From DATAOG01 sp963782885 (GTDB lineage: Bacteria; Pseudomonadota; Alphaproteobacteria; Geminicoccales; Geminicoccaceae): a DNA stretch of 64,000 bases. Of the stretch, positions 24,880-34,410 are shown piece by piece. The position numbers and the translations under genes were made by a program. The stretch covers positions 1 to 64,000 of the forward strand of contig CAWALL010000024.1 of the NCBI GenBank assembly GCA_963782885.1. The letters are read 5' to 3'. The notes below the pieces were generated by a model. The model did no database searches and was not told where the DNA came from. It saw only the letters and a program-made list of their open reading frames with translations. Positions within the stretch are counted from its first letter, which is position 1. Each line of letters begins with the position of its first letter.

Positions 24880-26079
24880 TCAGGCCCCCGCCTGCATGGT
24901 GCGCAGATACCACTGGAGGAAACCCCGGACGTTCCGCTCGCGGTCCGGCGACAGCGGCCCCGGCTCGTAGGCCGAGGAGCGCAGCCCGGCCGCGACCCGG
25001 CGGCAGATTGCCCAGTCTTCGTCCATCGTGACGGCGTGGACTTCTATGACCCGCTCGGGATCGTAGTCCCGGCCTTCGAGCGCGTCCGCCCGCACCAGCC
25101 ACCAGGCGCGGACGAGCGTGCGGTCGGGGGCGAGCGGCGTGATCCGCACGGTGTTGGCGTAGTCGCTGTTGGCGTGGCACCAGAAGTTGACGTTGGTGTT
25201 GAGGCGCGCGGTGCCCATGTCGGGGTCGGTGAACTCCCCCATCAGCGGCGCGACCGGCCGACCGTCCCGGCTCTCGGTGACGAAGCCCAGGCGGACGGGG
25301 GTGCGGTTGGCGCGAAACCACGGGGCGGTCGCATCGGACGAAGTGTTGACGCGGCTCACGTCCAGCCCCATGTCCGCCCAGCGCTCCCGGCATTCGGCGA
25401 GGCGTGTCTCGATCTCGGCCTGCCGGCCCGGGTCGTGACCGTCGACGTCGTAGGTGACCGAGACGTAGAGCCGGTGATTGGCCGGGCAGTGCAGGCATTC
25501 GCGGTTGTTTTCTACGACCGTCTTCCAGTTCACCGGCAGATCGTAGTCGAGGATCTTGGCGACCTTCGCCCGCTCGAGACGCTGGGGTCCGAGGATCGGC
25601 TCGAAATGGGCGCGCAGGGCGTCGATCGGCTCGGACCGCTCGGCGAGGTTGACGAAGATCAGGCCGCAGACCTCCTCGGCCCGCGCGGACTTGAGGCCGA
25701 GGGCCGGACGATCGAGGCCGCCGAGTGCGCTCAGAAGCCGGCCATCGAGGCCGTAGGTCCAGGCGTGATAGGGACAGACGAGGCGGCTCGCATGGCCGCG
25801 CTCGCGCTCGCAGATCAGCGAGCCGCGATGCCGGCAGACGTTGTGCAGCGCCCGCAGCGCGCCGTCCTCGGCGCGGACCACGATCAGCGGGTCGTCACCG
25901 ATCTTCCAGGTGACGAAATCGCCCGGGTTCGGGACTTCGCAGCTGTGGCCGGCGAACAGCCAGTGCCGCCCGAAGATGTGCGCCAGCTCGGCGCCGAAGA
26001 CCCCGGACGCGTGGTAGAGCTGGGCCTCGAGGGTAAAGCCGTCTCTTTGACGTTCGATCAGCGCCGCGACGTCGGTCAT
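24880..26079 (-). CDS. Rieske-type mononuclear iron oxygenase, large subunit
   Basis: A 399-aa aromatic-ring-hydroxylating-dioxygenase-type alpha subunit. The Rieske 2Fe-2S ligands are Cys82-x-His84 and Cys102-x2-His105. The catalytic iron site includes His197 and His202 in NNRECLHCPANH, with Glu194 in the bridging position. The ENNRECLHC pattern is typical of quaternary-amine monooxygenases (GbcA, carnitine and stachydrine types) rather than aromatic dioxygenases. No dedicated reductase gene is nearby. I chose ATG 26079 because the upstream in-frame ATG at 26130 adds an unlikely leader. It is the first gene of the amine operon. Confidence 0.88.
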   Translation of the reverse strand: MTDVAALIERQRDGFTLEAQLYHASGVFGAELAHIFGRHWLFAGHSCEVPNPGDFVTWKIGDDPLIVVRAEDGALRALHNVCRHRGSLICERERGHASRLVCPYHAWTYGLDGRLLSALGGLDRPALGLKSARAEEVCGLIFVNLAERSEPIDALRAHFEPILGPQRLERAKVAKILDYDLPVNWKTVVENNRECLHCPANHRLYVSVTYDVDGHDPGRQAEIETRLAECRERWADMGLDVSRVNTSSDATAPWFRANRTPVRLGFVTESRDGRPVAPLMGEFTDPDMGTARLNTNVNFWCHANSDYANTVRITPLAPDRTLVRAWWLVRADALEGRDYDPERVIEVHAVTMDEDWAICRRVAAGLRSSAYEPGPLSPDRERNVRGFLQWYLRTMQAGA

Positions 26080-26196
26080 GGTCGGCTGGTCCCGCTCCGC
26101 GGCCCTGCCGCTCGACTCGCGGGTCCGCAACTTCTAGCCTAGCCGGCTGCGTGCAGCTCGCAAGAGAGGCCCTTTGAGGGCGAAGGAGACGGCGTC

Positions 26197-29100
26197 GTGA
26201 CGCTTGCCGAAGTCACCCTCGACGACAAGTACACCCGGGAGAAAGGCCGGATCTTCCTGACCGGCATCCAGGCGCTGGTCCGGCTGCCGATGCTGCAGCG
26301 CCAGCGCGATCTCGCGGCCGGCCACGACACTGCGGGCTACGTCACCGGCTACCGCGGCTCGCCGCTCGGCGGCCTCGACCAGCAGATGGCGGCCGCCAGG
26401 CGCTTTCTCGACCAGCACCACGTCGTCTTCCAGCCGGGCGTCAACGAGGACCTCGCCGCGACCGCGCTCTGGGGAACCCAGCAGGCCGAGCTGCACGGCG
26501 AGGGCAAATACGACGGCGTGTTCGGCATCTGGTACGGCAAGGGGCCGGGGGTCGACCGGACCGGCGACGTGTTCAAGCACGGCAACCTCGCCGGCTCTTC
26601 CAGGCTCGGCGGCGTGCTCGTGCTGATGGGCGACGACCACACCTGCGAGAGCTCGACCACCGCCCATCAGAGCGAATACGCGCTGGTCGACGCCCAGATC
26701 CCGGTGCTCAACCCGGCGGGCGTCGCCGAGATTCTCGAATTCGGCCTTCTGGGCTTCGCGCTCTCCCGCTACAGCGGCTGCTGGGTCGGGCTCAAGTGCA
26801 TCCACGACACGGTCAACACCGCCGCCTCGATCGAGCTCGATCCGGCAAGGATCCAGATCGCCGCGCCCGAGTTCGCGCTGCCGCCGGGCGACCTCAACAT
26901 CCGCTGGCCGGATGCGCCGCTCGCCCAGGAGGAGCGCCTGCACCGCTTCAAGCTCGAGGCGGTGCGCGCGTTTGCGGCGACCAACCGCTTCGACCGATCG
27001 ATCTTCGAGGCCAAGGCTGCGCGGCTCGGGATCGTCTCGACCGGCAAGTCGTACCTGGATCTGCGCCAGGCGCTCGACGACCTCGGCATCGACCAGGCGC
27101 TGGCGGAGCGCCTGGGCCTGCGGGTCCTGAAGCTCGGCCTAGTCTGGCCGCTCGAGCGGCAGGCGCTGCTGGCGTTCGCGGACGGGCTCGAGCAGATCGT
27201 CGTGGTCGAGGAGAAGCGTGGGCTGATCGAGGGGCAGCTGAAAGAGCTGCTTTACGGCCGGGCGAACGCGCCGGTGATCGTCGGCAAGCGCGACGAGCAG
27301 GACCGGCCGCTGTTGCCCTCGTACGGCGCGCTCTCGAGCAACCAGATCGCGGAAGTGCTGGCCGAGCGCATCCTCCGGCTCGACCGCAATGACCAGGTCG
27401 CGACGCAGCTCGAGCGACTCCAGGAAAGGCACAGACTGGAAAACGGGCCGGCCGCGCCGCTGCTGCGCACGCCCTATTTCTGCGCCGGCTGCCCGCACAA
27501 CACGTCGACCCGGATGCCCGATGGCAGCGTCGCCAGGGCCGGCATCGGCTGCCACTACATGGCCCAGTGGATGGAACGCAGCACGATGGGCTACACGCAG
27601 ATGGGCGGCGAGGGCGCCAACTGGGTCGGCGAGGCGCCGTTCTCCAAGCGCACCCACATGTTCCAGAACATCGGCGACGGCACCTATTATCATTCGGGCC
27701 TGCTCGGGATCCGGGCGGCGATCGCGGCCGGCGTCAACATCACCTTCAAGATCCTCTACAACGACGCGGTCGCGATGACCGGCGGCCAGAGCGTCGATGG
27801 CCCTCTGACCGTGCCGCAGATCACCCGCGAGGTCGCGGCCGAGGGTGTCTGCCAAGTGGTCGTGGTCACCGATCAGCCGGACAAGTACCCGCTGAACGCG
27901 GGCTTCGCGCCCGGCACGACGATCCGGCACCGGGACGAGCTCGACGCGGTCCAGCGCCAGCTGCGCGAGATCGAGGGCACCACCGTCCTGGTCTACGACC
28001 AGACCTGCGCCGCCGAGAAGCGCCGGCGGCGCAAGCGCGGCCAGATGGCAGATCCGCCCGCCCGGGTGGTGATCAACGAGCTGGTCTGCGAGGGCTGTGG
28101 CGACTGCGGCCTCGCGTCGAACTGCGTCGCGATCGTGCCGGTCGAGACCGAGTTCGGGCGCAAGCGCCAGATCGACCAGTCGGCCTGCAACAAGGACTAC
28201 TCCTGTCTGAAGGGCTTCTGCCCGAGCTTCGTCACGGTCGAGGGCGCGAGCTTGCGTAAGGGCCAGCCGGCGCCGGGGAGCGGCGCCGGCCCCGGGCCGC
28301 TGCCCGAGCCCGAGCTGCCGGGGTTCGAGCACGGGTATGGCATCGTGATCGGCGGGGTCGGCGGCACCGGCGTCGTGACGATCGGCGCGCTGCTGGGCAT
28401 GGCCGCCCATCTCGAGGGCAAGGGGGCTGCGGTGCTCGACATGACCGGCCTCGCCCAGAAGGGTGGGGCGGTCATGAGCCACCTGCGGCTCGCCGCCCGG
28501 CCGGAGGACATCCAGACGGTCCGGATCGCGCCCGGAGGCGCCCGGCTGCTGCTCGGCTGCGATCTGGTGGTCGCCGGCGGCAACGAGGCGCTGGCGACGC
28601 TCGCCCCGGGACGGGGCCACGCGGTCGTCAACACGCAGCCGATGATGACCGGCGACTTCACGCGCCGGGCCGACCTCGACTTCCCGGCGGCGGCGCTCGA
28701 GCGCCGGCTCCTCGACGCGGCCGGCCCGAGGGTCTCGTTCGTTGATGCGGCGCGCCTCGCGAGCGCGCTGCTCGGCGACGCGATCGCGGCCAACCTCTTC
28801 ATGGTCGGCTTCGCCTACCAGAAGGGCCTGCTGCCGGTCTCGGCGGCGGCGATCGAGCGCGCGATCGAGCTCAACCGGGTCGCGGCCGCGATGAACCTGA
28901 ACGCCTTCCGCTGGGGCCGCCGCGCCGCGCTCGATCCGGCCGCGGTCGAGGCGGCAGCGGCGCCGGTCGCGGCTTCGCCTGGCAAGCAGACGCCCGCCGC
29001 CAGCCTGGACGAGGCGATCGAGCGCCGGGTCGCGTTCCTGACCGACTACCAGGACGCCGCCTACGCGCGCCGGTACCGGCAGCTGGTCGAGCGCGTGCGC

Positions 29101-29661
29101 CAGGTCGAGGCCGGTCGCGCGCCGGGCCGGAGCGAGCTCACCTCTGCGGTCGCCCGCTACTATTTCAAGCTGCTGGCCTACAAGGACGAGTACGAGGTCG
29201 CGCGCCTCTATACCAACGGCGACTTCGAGGCCCAGGTGCGGGCGCGGTTCGAGGGCCGGCCGAAGGTCAAGATCCATCTGGCGCCGCCGCTGTTCGCCGC
29301 GCGCGACCCGATGACCGGCGAGCTCAAGAAGCGCGCTTACGGCGCCTGGGTGCTGACCGCAATGGGCTGGCTGGCCAAGCTGACGCGATTGCGCGGCACC
29401 GCCTTCGACCCGTTCGGCTACTCAGCCGAGCGGCGCACCGAGCGGCAGCTGATCGGCGTCTACGAGCGGACGATCGAGGAGCTGCTCGGGGGCCTGAGCC
29501 TCGACAATCACGAGCTCGCGGTCGAGATCGCCGGCATCCCCGAGCAGATCCGGGGCTACGGTCACGTCAAGGCGCGTCACCTGCGCGCCGCCAAGGCACG
29601 CGAGGCCGAGCTGCTGGCGGCGTTCCGGGCGCCGGCCACGCGGCTGAGCGCGGCCGAATGA
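26197..29661 (+). CDS. Indolepyruvate ferredoxin oxidoreductase, fused IorAB type
   Basis: A 1,154-aa single-chain 2-oxoacid:acceptor oxidoreductase of the type common in proteobacteria. The N-terminal third carries pyrimidine-binding sequence ('GYVTGYRGSPLGGLDQQM'). The middle has the thiamine-pyrophosphate region (PYFCAGCPHNTSTRMPDG, then GDGTYYHSG and the metal-binding segment). A Cys-rich iron-sulfur segment follows (CEGCGDCGLASNC...CNKDYSCLKGFCPSF, about residues 630-680). The C-terminal gamma domain contains GGVGGTGVVTIG. It oxidatively decarboxylates aryl pyruvates to acyl-CoA in amino-acid catabolism. The GTG start is preceded by AAGGAGA at 26182. The 3' end overlaps the convergent polymerase gene by 85 bp. 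Confidence 0.95.
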   Translation: MTLAEVTLDDKYTREKGRIFLTGIQALVRLPMLQRQRDLAAGHDTAGYVTGYRGSPLGGLDQQMAAARRFLDQHHVVFQPGVNEDLAATALWGTQQAELHGEGKYDGVFGIWYGKGPGVDRTGDVFKHGNLAGSSRLGGVLVLMGDDHTCESSTTAHQSEYALVDAQIPVLNPAGVAEILEFGLLGFALSRYSGCWVGLKCIHDTVNTAASIELDPARIQIAAPEFALPPGDLNIRWPDAPLAQEERLHRFKLEAVRAFAATNRFDRSIFEAKAARLGIVSTGKSYLDLRQALDDLGIDQALAERLGLRVLKLGLVWPLERQALLAFADGLEQIVVVEEKRGLIEGQLKELLYGRANAPVIVGKRDEQDRPLLPSYGALSSNQIAEVLAERILRLDRNDQVATQLERLQERHRLENGPAAPLLRTPYFCAGCPHNTSTRMPDGSVARAGIGCHYMAQWMERSTMGYTQMGGEGANWVGEAPFSKRTHMFQNIGDGTYYHSGLLGIRAAIAAGVNITFKILYNDAVAMTGGQSVDGPLTVPQITREVAAEGVCQVVVVTDQPDKYPLNAGFAPGTTIRHRDELDAVQRQLREIEGTTVLVYDQTCAAEKRRRRKRGQMADPPARVVINELVCEGCGDCGLASNCVAIVPVETEFGRKRQIDQSACNKDYSCLKGFCPSFVTVEGASLRKGQPAPGSGAGPGPLPEPELPGFEHGYGIVIGGVGGTGVVTIGALLGMAAHLEGKGAAVLDMTGLAQKGGAVMSHLRLAARPEDIQTVRIAPGGARLLLGCDLVVAGGNEALATLAPGRGHAVVNTQPMMTGDFTRRADLDFPAAALERRLLDAAGPRVSFVDAARLASALLGDAIAANLFMVGFAYQKGLLPVSAAAIERAIELNRVAAAMNLNAFRWGRRAALDPAAVEAAAAPVAASPGKQTPAASLDEAIERRVAFLTDYQDAAYARRYRQLVERVRQVEAGRAPGRSELTSAVARYYFKLLAYKDEYEVARLYTNGDFEAQVRARFEGRPKVKIHLAPPLFAARDPMTGELKKRAYGAWVLTAMGWLAKLTRLRGTAFDPFGYSAERRTERQLIGVYERTIEELLGGLSLDNHELAVEIAGIPEQIRGYGHVKARHLRAAKAREAELLAAFRAPATRLSAAE

Positions 29662-30950
29662 AGCGTCGCCAGCTGTGCCCGGCTCAGGGTCGGCGCCAGC
29701 AGCCGCCGTGCGCGCAAATAACGGCCGACGATGACGGCGTAGCCGATCATCAGCACGCAATGGTGCGCCCAACCGGCGCCGGTGGTCGATAGGCTGATCA
29801 GCAGACTCAGCATCATCAGGCCCACGGCCTGTCCTTTGAACAGCAGATATCGCGCCAGCTGGACCAGGTAGGTCGCGTTGAACAGAATGCCGAGCAGGCC
29901 GAAATAGAAGATGATCTTGAACAGCGTGTTGTCGATGTTGGTCTGCGAACCTTCCGGCCAATTGACATAATAAAGACGGCTGGCGATGAAGTCGGTCTGG
30001 CCGAGCGGATAGCCGAGTGGGAACCGGTCGAGAGTGTCCGTGATCAGGGTGTAGGGCGCGGTCAGGCGAAAATAGATCGAGGTGCCGGGCAGGTCGATGT
30101 CGCGAAAGCGGGCGAGGATGCCGAGCCGGTGAGCATAGTAGAGCGCGATGGTCACGCCGACGCCGGCGAGCGCCAGCCAGAACAGCTTGATCGCGAGCCG
30201 GTCGCGCACGAACAGGACGTAGCCGGTCAGCACGATCGACGCCCCGAGGATGCCGGTGAGGCTGAGAGTCGCCATTGCCGCCAGCGCGCAGATCGTCGCC
30301 GTCAGCGTGGTCAGGATCGGATAGAGACGGCGCGCGGCCAGCACCAGCGCGACCGCGAAGCTCATGAACCAGCCGGCGACCGAGGGCTCGGAGTAGAGGC
30401 CGTTGGCGCGCGGCGGCGGCGCATAGGCGGTGACGTCGTAGACCTCGTTGCCGGGTCCGAGCGGCGCAAGGGGGCCCAGCAGATTGGCCAGCCGGAGATC
30501 GCCCAGGAGGTTGAAGCAGAGCGCCTGGGCGATCAGCACGACGCCGGCGCCGGCCACGACCACGCAGAACACGCCGACCGACCGCCGGATCTCGGAGCCG
30601 CCCCCGAGACGCGCGTTCAGACAGATCATGACCATCGTGACCAGGTTGAGCACCTGGGCCAGGCTACGTGCGAATTCCGCCGCGTCCCAGGCCAACAGCC
30701 CGAGCAGAAGACTATAGACGATCACCGCCAACGCCACCACGACCTGCTGGTCGGAGGGTCGATTGACCCAATAGAGCATCAACAGATACAGTTCGACGAA
30801 ATGGCAGATGACGACGCTGACGGTCAGCTCAAAACCGGGCAGGTGCAACAAGGTCAGTTGCATCAGCACCAGACTGATCGGCCAGAGCCAGGTGACTGGC
30901 CAATATTCGAAATAGATTTTGAGGGTCGGGGCGCGGGCGGCGAGGATCAT
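29577..30950 (-). CDS. Wzy/O-antigen-polymerase-like membrane protein
   Basis: A 457-aa polytopic membrane protein with about ten helices. The large periplasmic loop carries 'RANGLYSEPSVAGWFMSFAVAL', a motif style common in polysaccharide polymerases and ligases. ATG 30950 overlaps the stop of the glycosyltransferase gene by 4 bp. The last ~28 residues lie over the 3' end of the indolepyruvate oxidoreductase gene on the other strand, an unusually long convergent overlap; a shorter true end cannot be excluded. It probably polymerises repeat units of a surface polysaccharide. Confidence 0.8.
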   Translation of the reverse strand: MILAARAPTLKIYFEYWPVTWLWPISLVLMQLTLLHLPGFELTVSVVICHFVELYLLMLYWVNRPSDQQVVVALAVIVYSLLLGLLAWDAAEFARSLAQVLNLVTMVMICLNARLGGGSEIRRSVGVFCVVVAGAGVVLIAQALCFNLLGDLRLANLLGPLAPLGPGNEVYDVTAYAPPPRANGLYSEPSVAGWFMSFAVALVLAARRLYPILTTLTATICALAAMATLSLTGILGASIVLTGYVLFVRDRLAIKLFWLALAGVGVTIALYYAHRLGILARFRDIDLPGTSIYFRLTAPYTLITDTLDRFPLGYPLGQTDFIASRLYYVNWPEGSQTNIDNTLFKIIFYFGLLGILFNATYLVQLARYLLFKGQAVGLMMLSLLISLSTTGAGWAHHCVLMIGYAVIVGRYLRARRLLAPTLSRAQLATLHSAALSRVAGARNAASSSASRALAARR

Positions 30951-32284
30951 CGGCGGCGGCTGGGCACAGGGGGAGGCGTGCCGAACGACGCCGCCAACAG
31001 GCGTGCCCGGCGCGCCGCGACCTGCGCGCGCAGACGCTGCCACTGGGACGGCCGGGTCGCTCCAGCGGGCACGCCCGCCGCCATCTTCGCCATGTAGCGC
31101 CCGATGATCAGCTCGCGATTTAGATGGGCCTCGGCGAACTGCCGGCCGCCCTGGCCGAGCCGCTGACGGCGTTTGGCGTCAGCGGCCAGCGCCAGGATCG
31201 CGGCGGCCATCGCGGCGGGATCGTCGGGTGCCACCGCGATGCCGCCCGCACCGGCGGCCCGGGCCAATTCGCCGCCCTCGGTCTGGGCCACGAACGGCCG
31301 GCCGCTCGCGAGCATGCCGCCGAGCTTGGAGGGCAGGGCGAAGCTCGCCGCCTCCCGCCGCTGGGGCAGGATGTGGATATCGGCGAGATTGAGCAGCTCG
31401 TTCAATCGCTCGCGCGGTTGTAGCGGCACCAGCCGCACGTTCGAGCGCTCGGCCATCAGGTGCTCGAGGCGCGCCCGCACCGCGCCGGCGCCGCACAGGA
31501 CCAGCTGGATCTCGGGCCGCGCGGCGAGCCGGTCGGCAACCGTCGCGAGCCCCTCGAGCCCCTGCTTTTCGCCCATGTTGCCGGCGTACAGGACGACCAG
31601 CTGGTCGGCGCGCAGCCCGAGCGTCCGGCGCAGCCGCCCGGGTTGCTCGAGCGGCCGGATCGAGCTGGTGTCGACCCAGTTCGGAAATCGGCAGAGCCGC
31701 CCGGGCGCGACGCCGTGGGCGGCGATCGTGGCGCGCATCCGCTCCGAGATCGTCGATACCAGGTCGAAGCGCCGCAGCAGCCAGCCATAGGCGGCCCGGA
31801 GGGCGGCGTGCAGCCGGGGGTGGCAGATCATGCAGATCGCGCACGCCGCCTCGATCTCGAGGTCCTGGACGTGCAGGCAGGCCCGGGCCCGGGCGAGCCG
31901 CGCCGCGAGCAGCGCGGTCGGCGCGGTCAGCGTCGTCGGCTCGACCGTCCAGACCACGTCCGGGCGCCAGCGCAGGGCCTGCCAGAGGGTGGGCACGAAG
32001 CTGCTGATCGCGAACGACAGCAAATGCAGGATGCGCTTGGCCGCGGTCGGCTCGTCCGGCACCCATAGGGGGCAGCGCAGGGTCCGGGCGCCGGCGACGG
32101 TCTCCCGCCGGTACTGCCAGCCGGCGTAGCCACGGCCGACCTGCCAGTCCGGATAGTAAGGCGGAGCGGTGATCACCCGCACCTCATGACCGCGCTCGGT
32201 CAGCCAGGCGGCGAACTCGGCGGTGTACTTGCCGACGCCGATCAACTCCGGCGCAAAGTTGAGGCCGAGAAGGAGGACTTTCAC
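30947..32284 (-). CDS. Glycosyltransferase family 4 (WcaI-like)
   Basis: A 445-aa GT-B glycosyltransferase. The N-terminus 'MKVLLLGLNFAPELIGVGKYTAEFAAWL' is characteristic of WcaI-type colanic acid transferases. The C-terminal domain has 'VVLYAGNMGEKQGLEGLATVADRL', the donor-binding region and 'LPSKLGGMLASGRPFVAQTEGGELA'. It would add a sugar from a nucleotide donor to a lipid-linked acceptor at the inner membrane. It is coupled to the polymerase gene by ATGA. An AT-rich stretch (about 32315-32400) upstream may hold its promoter. Confidence 0.88.
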   Translation of the reverse strand: MKVLLLGLNFAPELIGVGKYTAEFAAWLTERGHEVRVITAPPYYPDWQVGRGYAGWQYRRETVAGARTLRCPLWVPDEPTAAKRILHLLSFAISSFVPTLWQALRWRPDVVWTVEPTTLTAPTALLAARLARARACLHVQDLEIEAACAICMICHPRLHAALRAAYGWLLRRFDLVSTISERMRATIAAHGVAPGRLCRFPNWVDTSSIRPLEQPGRLRRTLGLRADQLVVLYAGNMGEKQGLEGLATVADRLAARPEIQLVLCGAGAVRARLEHLMAERSNVRLVPLQPRERLNELLNLADIHILPQRREAASFALPSKLGGMLASGRPFVAQTEGGELARAAGAGGIAVAPDDPAAMAAAILALAADAKRRQRLGQGGRQFAEAHLNRELIIGRYMAKMAAGVPAGATRPSQWQRLRAQVAARRARLLAASFGTPPPVPSRRR

Positions 32285-32480
32285 GTGCTTCTACCGATCA
32301 GGCGAATTTTCGCCCTACGGTAGAACATAACTTACAGTAGAGTTGCAAGTACTTTTTATTACTAAATAATTGATAGAATTTTTATTTTAAGCTGGACCTC
32401 AGCATAATTGTCTATCGCATTGAAATCTCTGAAACGGCTTTTCGAGCCCGACCTCGGTCGGCCGGCAGCCCGGCGGCGCT

Positions 32481-33437
32481 CTAGCCGAGAACGAATTTGA
32501 TCGCGGCCCGCTTGGCCGCCTGGAAAGTCCTGGAAAAGGTCGATTCCGCCCACAGCACCGCCCGTGGCGCCCATGCGTTCTGGTTTTTCGGCAGGTGGAC
32601 CCGGACGTCGTTGATGGGGACCGGCGCGAGCCGGCGGCGCCGCCGCTGAAATTGCAGCAGCTCCGAGCTCGCCGCCAGCAGGTGGGCCGTGATCGAGCTG
32701 CGCGAATGCTGCGGCTCGGTGGTCTCGAGGCTGCCGTGAATGGTCTTGGGCGACCAGAACAGGACGTCGCCCCGGCAAAGGGCCGGGGCGCGCAGCGTGA
32801 GGCCGTGGGCGGCGATTACGTCCCGGACGTGCGACTTGTAGCGGTCGTGGTGAAAGGCGATGTCGAGGTCGCCGCGATTCGGGGCGAGGTCGATCAGGTG
32901 GCTGCGCGGATAGACATAGAAGCGACCGGCGCCGGCGGCGATGTCCTCGAGCGCGATCCAGGCGCCGACCATGCCGCCGGGCCCGGCCGAGTCCAGATAG
33001 TAGGCATCCTGATGCGGCCAGGTCGCGGAGTTGCCCTCAAAGTACATCGACTGCACGATGGTGGCCGGCTCCCCCAGGATCGCTTCGACCGCGCGGTGCA
33101 GCTCAGGGTGGGTCAGGATGGCGAGGCCGGCCGCGCGAAACGTCGGAAAGCGGCTGTGGCGCAGGCTTTGGATGTTGAGGATCGGATTGAGTAGATAGCC
33201 GTGGTCGCTGAAGACGTGCCGCTCCGGATTGCCGCTGCTCGTCTGCCGGTAGAGAGGGCCGGGATAGGGCTTTACCTCGGCGGCGAAGGCGACCCGGGCT
33301 CGGTCGCACAGGCTGCAGGGGACCAGCTCGCGCACGACCACGTAGCCCTCAACGTCGTAGGAGCGGCGGAGCGCCGCCCCGTCGCTCGCTCGCAGATCGG
33401 GATCGCCGCTCCGAGCGGTCGCGAGCGGGGCGCTCAT
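32481..33437 (-). CDS. Phytanoyl-CoA dioxygenase (PhyH) family protein
   Basis: A 318-aa Fe(II)/2-oxoglutarate dioxygenase. The iron-binding His-x-Asp is seen in 'WPHQDAYYLD' and the distal His in 'PKTIHGSLETTEP', with the expected oxoglutarate-binding Arg region near 'HSRSSITAHL'. ATG 33437 overlaps the stop of the GT2 gene, so it is coupled to glycan synthesis; the frame upstream is open but overlaps the GT2 gene. A hydroxylase inside a polysaccharide cluster suggests modification of a sugar, lipid carrier or acyl group. The substrate is unknown. Confidence 0.85.
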   Translation of the reverse strand: MSAPLATARSGDPDLRASDGAALRRSYDVEGYVVVRELVPCSLCDRARVAFAAEVKPYPGPLYRQTSSGNPERHVFSDHGYLLNPILNIQSLRHSRFPTFRAAGLAILTHPELHRAVEAILGEPATIVQSMYFEGNSATWPHQDAYYLDSAGPGGMVGAWIALEDIAAGAGRFYVYPRSHLIDLAPNRGDLDIAFHHDRYKSHVRDVIAAHGLTLRAPALCRGDVLFWSPKTIHGSLETTEPQHSRSSITAHLLAASSELLQFQRRRRRLAPVPINDVRVHLPKNQNAWAPRAVLWAESTFSRTFQAAKRAAIKFVLG

Positions 33438-34252
33438 GCGCTCGCATCCGGCTGGATGCGCCACCGTCCGAGCAGCGGTGACACCAGCTGGCCGAGGCGC
33501 GGGCTGACCACCGCCAGATAGGCCCAGTGCACGCACAGCAGCCGACCGGTGTTGACGGCGATCTCCGGCCAGCCTTTGCCCAACACCCGGCGCTGGACGG
33601 TAATGAAATCCCGAAACGGTGCGAGGGTCGCTCGCTTGGAGAGCTGGTTCGGGCTGAAGTCGTGGATCGCGACCGGCACGTCGAGCTCGAGCGTCCGGGC
33701 GCCGGCCCGGCACATCTTGGCGATCGTGTAGTAGTCCGACGAGACCCGGTAGGCGAGATCGTGGGGCACGGCTTCGTGCACCTCGCGGCGCACGAAGGTC
33801 GCCTGATGGTAAGCCGGCATGCCGTAGCGCAGGCGGGCCGCGGCCGGATGCGGCGGCCGGTAGACCGGCTCGTGCCGGGGCAGATCGAGGATCGTGCCGC
33901 CGAACAACAGATCGACCGGCCGGGCCGCCTGATCGATCGCCGCCGTCACCCGGGCCAGCGTCCCCGGCTGGGCGAACCGGTCGCCGGCATTCATGAACAC
34001 GACGAACTCGCCCTGGGCAAGCCCAAGGCCGTGGTTCATGGCGTCATACACGCCCCGATCGGGGCCGCTGCGAAGCGCCCGGATCCGCGCCGCGTGGGCG
34101 CGGATGACGTCGAGCGTGCCATCGGTCGAGCCGCCGTCGACGACGATCCATTCGAAATCCGGGTAGGTCTGGCCCAGGACGCTGGCTGCGGTCGCCGCAA
34201 ACCCACGGCGATCGTTCAGAACGACGGTGATCACGCTGATCCTGGGCGTCAC
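33434..34252 (-). CDS. Glycosyltransferase family 2
   Basis: A 272-aa GT-A glycosyltransferase (WcaA-like). It has 'ISVITVVLNDRRGFAATAASVLGQTY' at the N-terminus, the DGGSTDGT nucleotide-binding motif and a 'FVVFMNAGD' segment at the metal-binding position (NAGD rather than the common DxD; AGD is frequent in this subfamily). It is coupled to the PhyH gene through a 4-bp overlap. It faces the divergent kinase-methyltransferase gene across a 158-bp AT-richer region that likely carries both promoters. Confidence 0.9.
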   Translation of the reverse strand: MTPRISVITVVLNDRRGFAATAASVLGQTYPDFEWIVVDGGSTDGTLDVIRAHAARIRALRSGPDRGVYDAMNHGLGLAQGEFVVFMNAGDRFAQPGTLARVTAAIDQAARPVDLLFGGTILDLPRHEPVYRPPHPAAARLRYGMPAYHQATFVRREVHEAVPHDLAYRVSSDYYTIAKMCRAGARTLELDVPVAIHDFSPNQLSKRATLAPFRDFITVQRRVLGKGWPEIAVNTGRLLCVHWAYLAVVSPRLGQLVSPLLGRWRIQPDASA

Positions 34253-34410
34253 GGCATCTCAACCTTGGGTTCATAACGTGAGGCACAATTAGCGCATAGC
34301 GGCAATTCTGTCTACGCTTCACGCGCCGACGCTTCATCCAGGTAGATATACCCAGGGAAAATATCTCTTTATAGTTGATGATGGCTCCTCCTCTCTCGTA
34401 GCATCGTCCG

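Noticed and set aside
24391..26142. 583-aa plus-strand ORF
   Set aside because: Antisense to the FAD oxidoreductase and Rieske genes; shadow composition.
27139..29277. 712-aa minus-strand ORF opposite the indolepyruvate oxidoreductase
   Set aside because: Antisense to a clear, full-length gene; composition is Arg/Gly/Asp/Leu-rich as expected for a GC-rich shadow frame, with no family motif.
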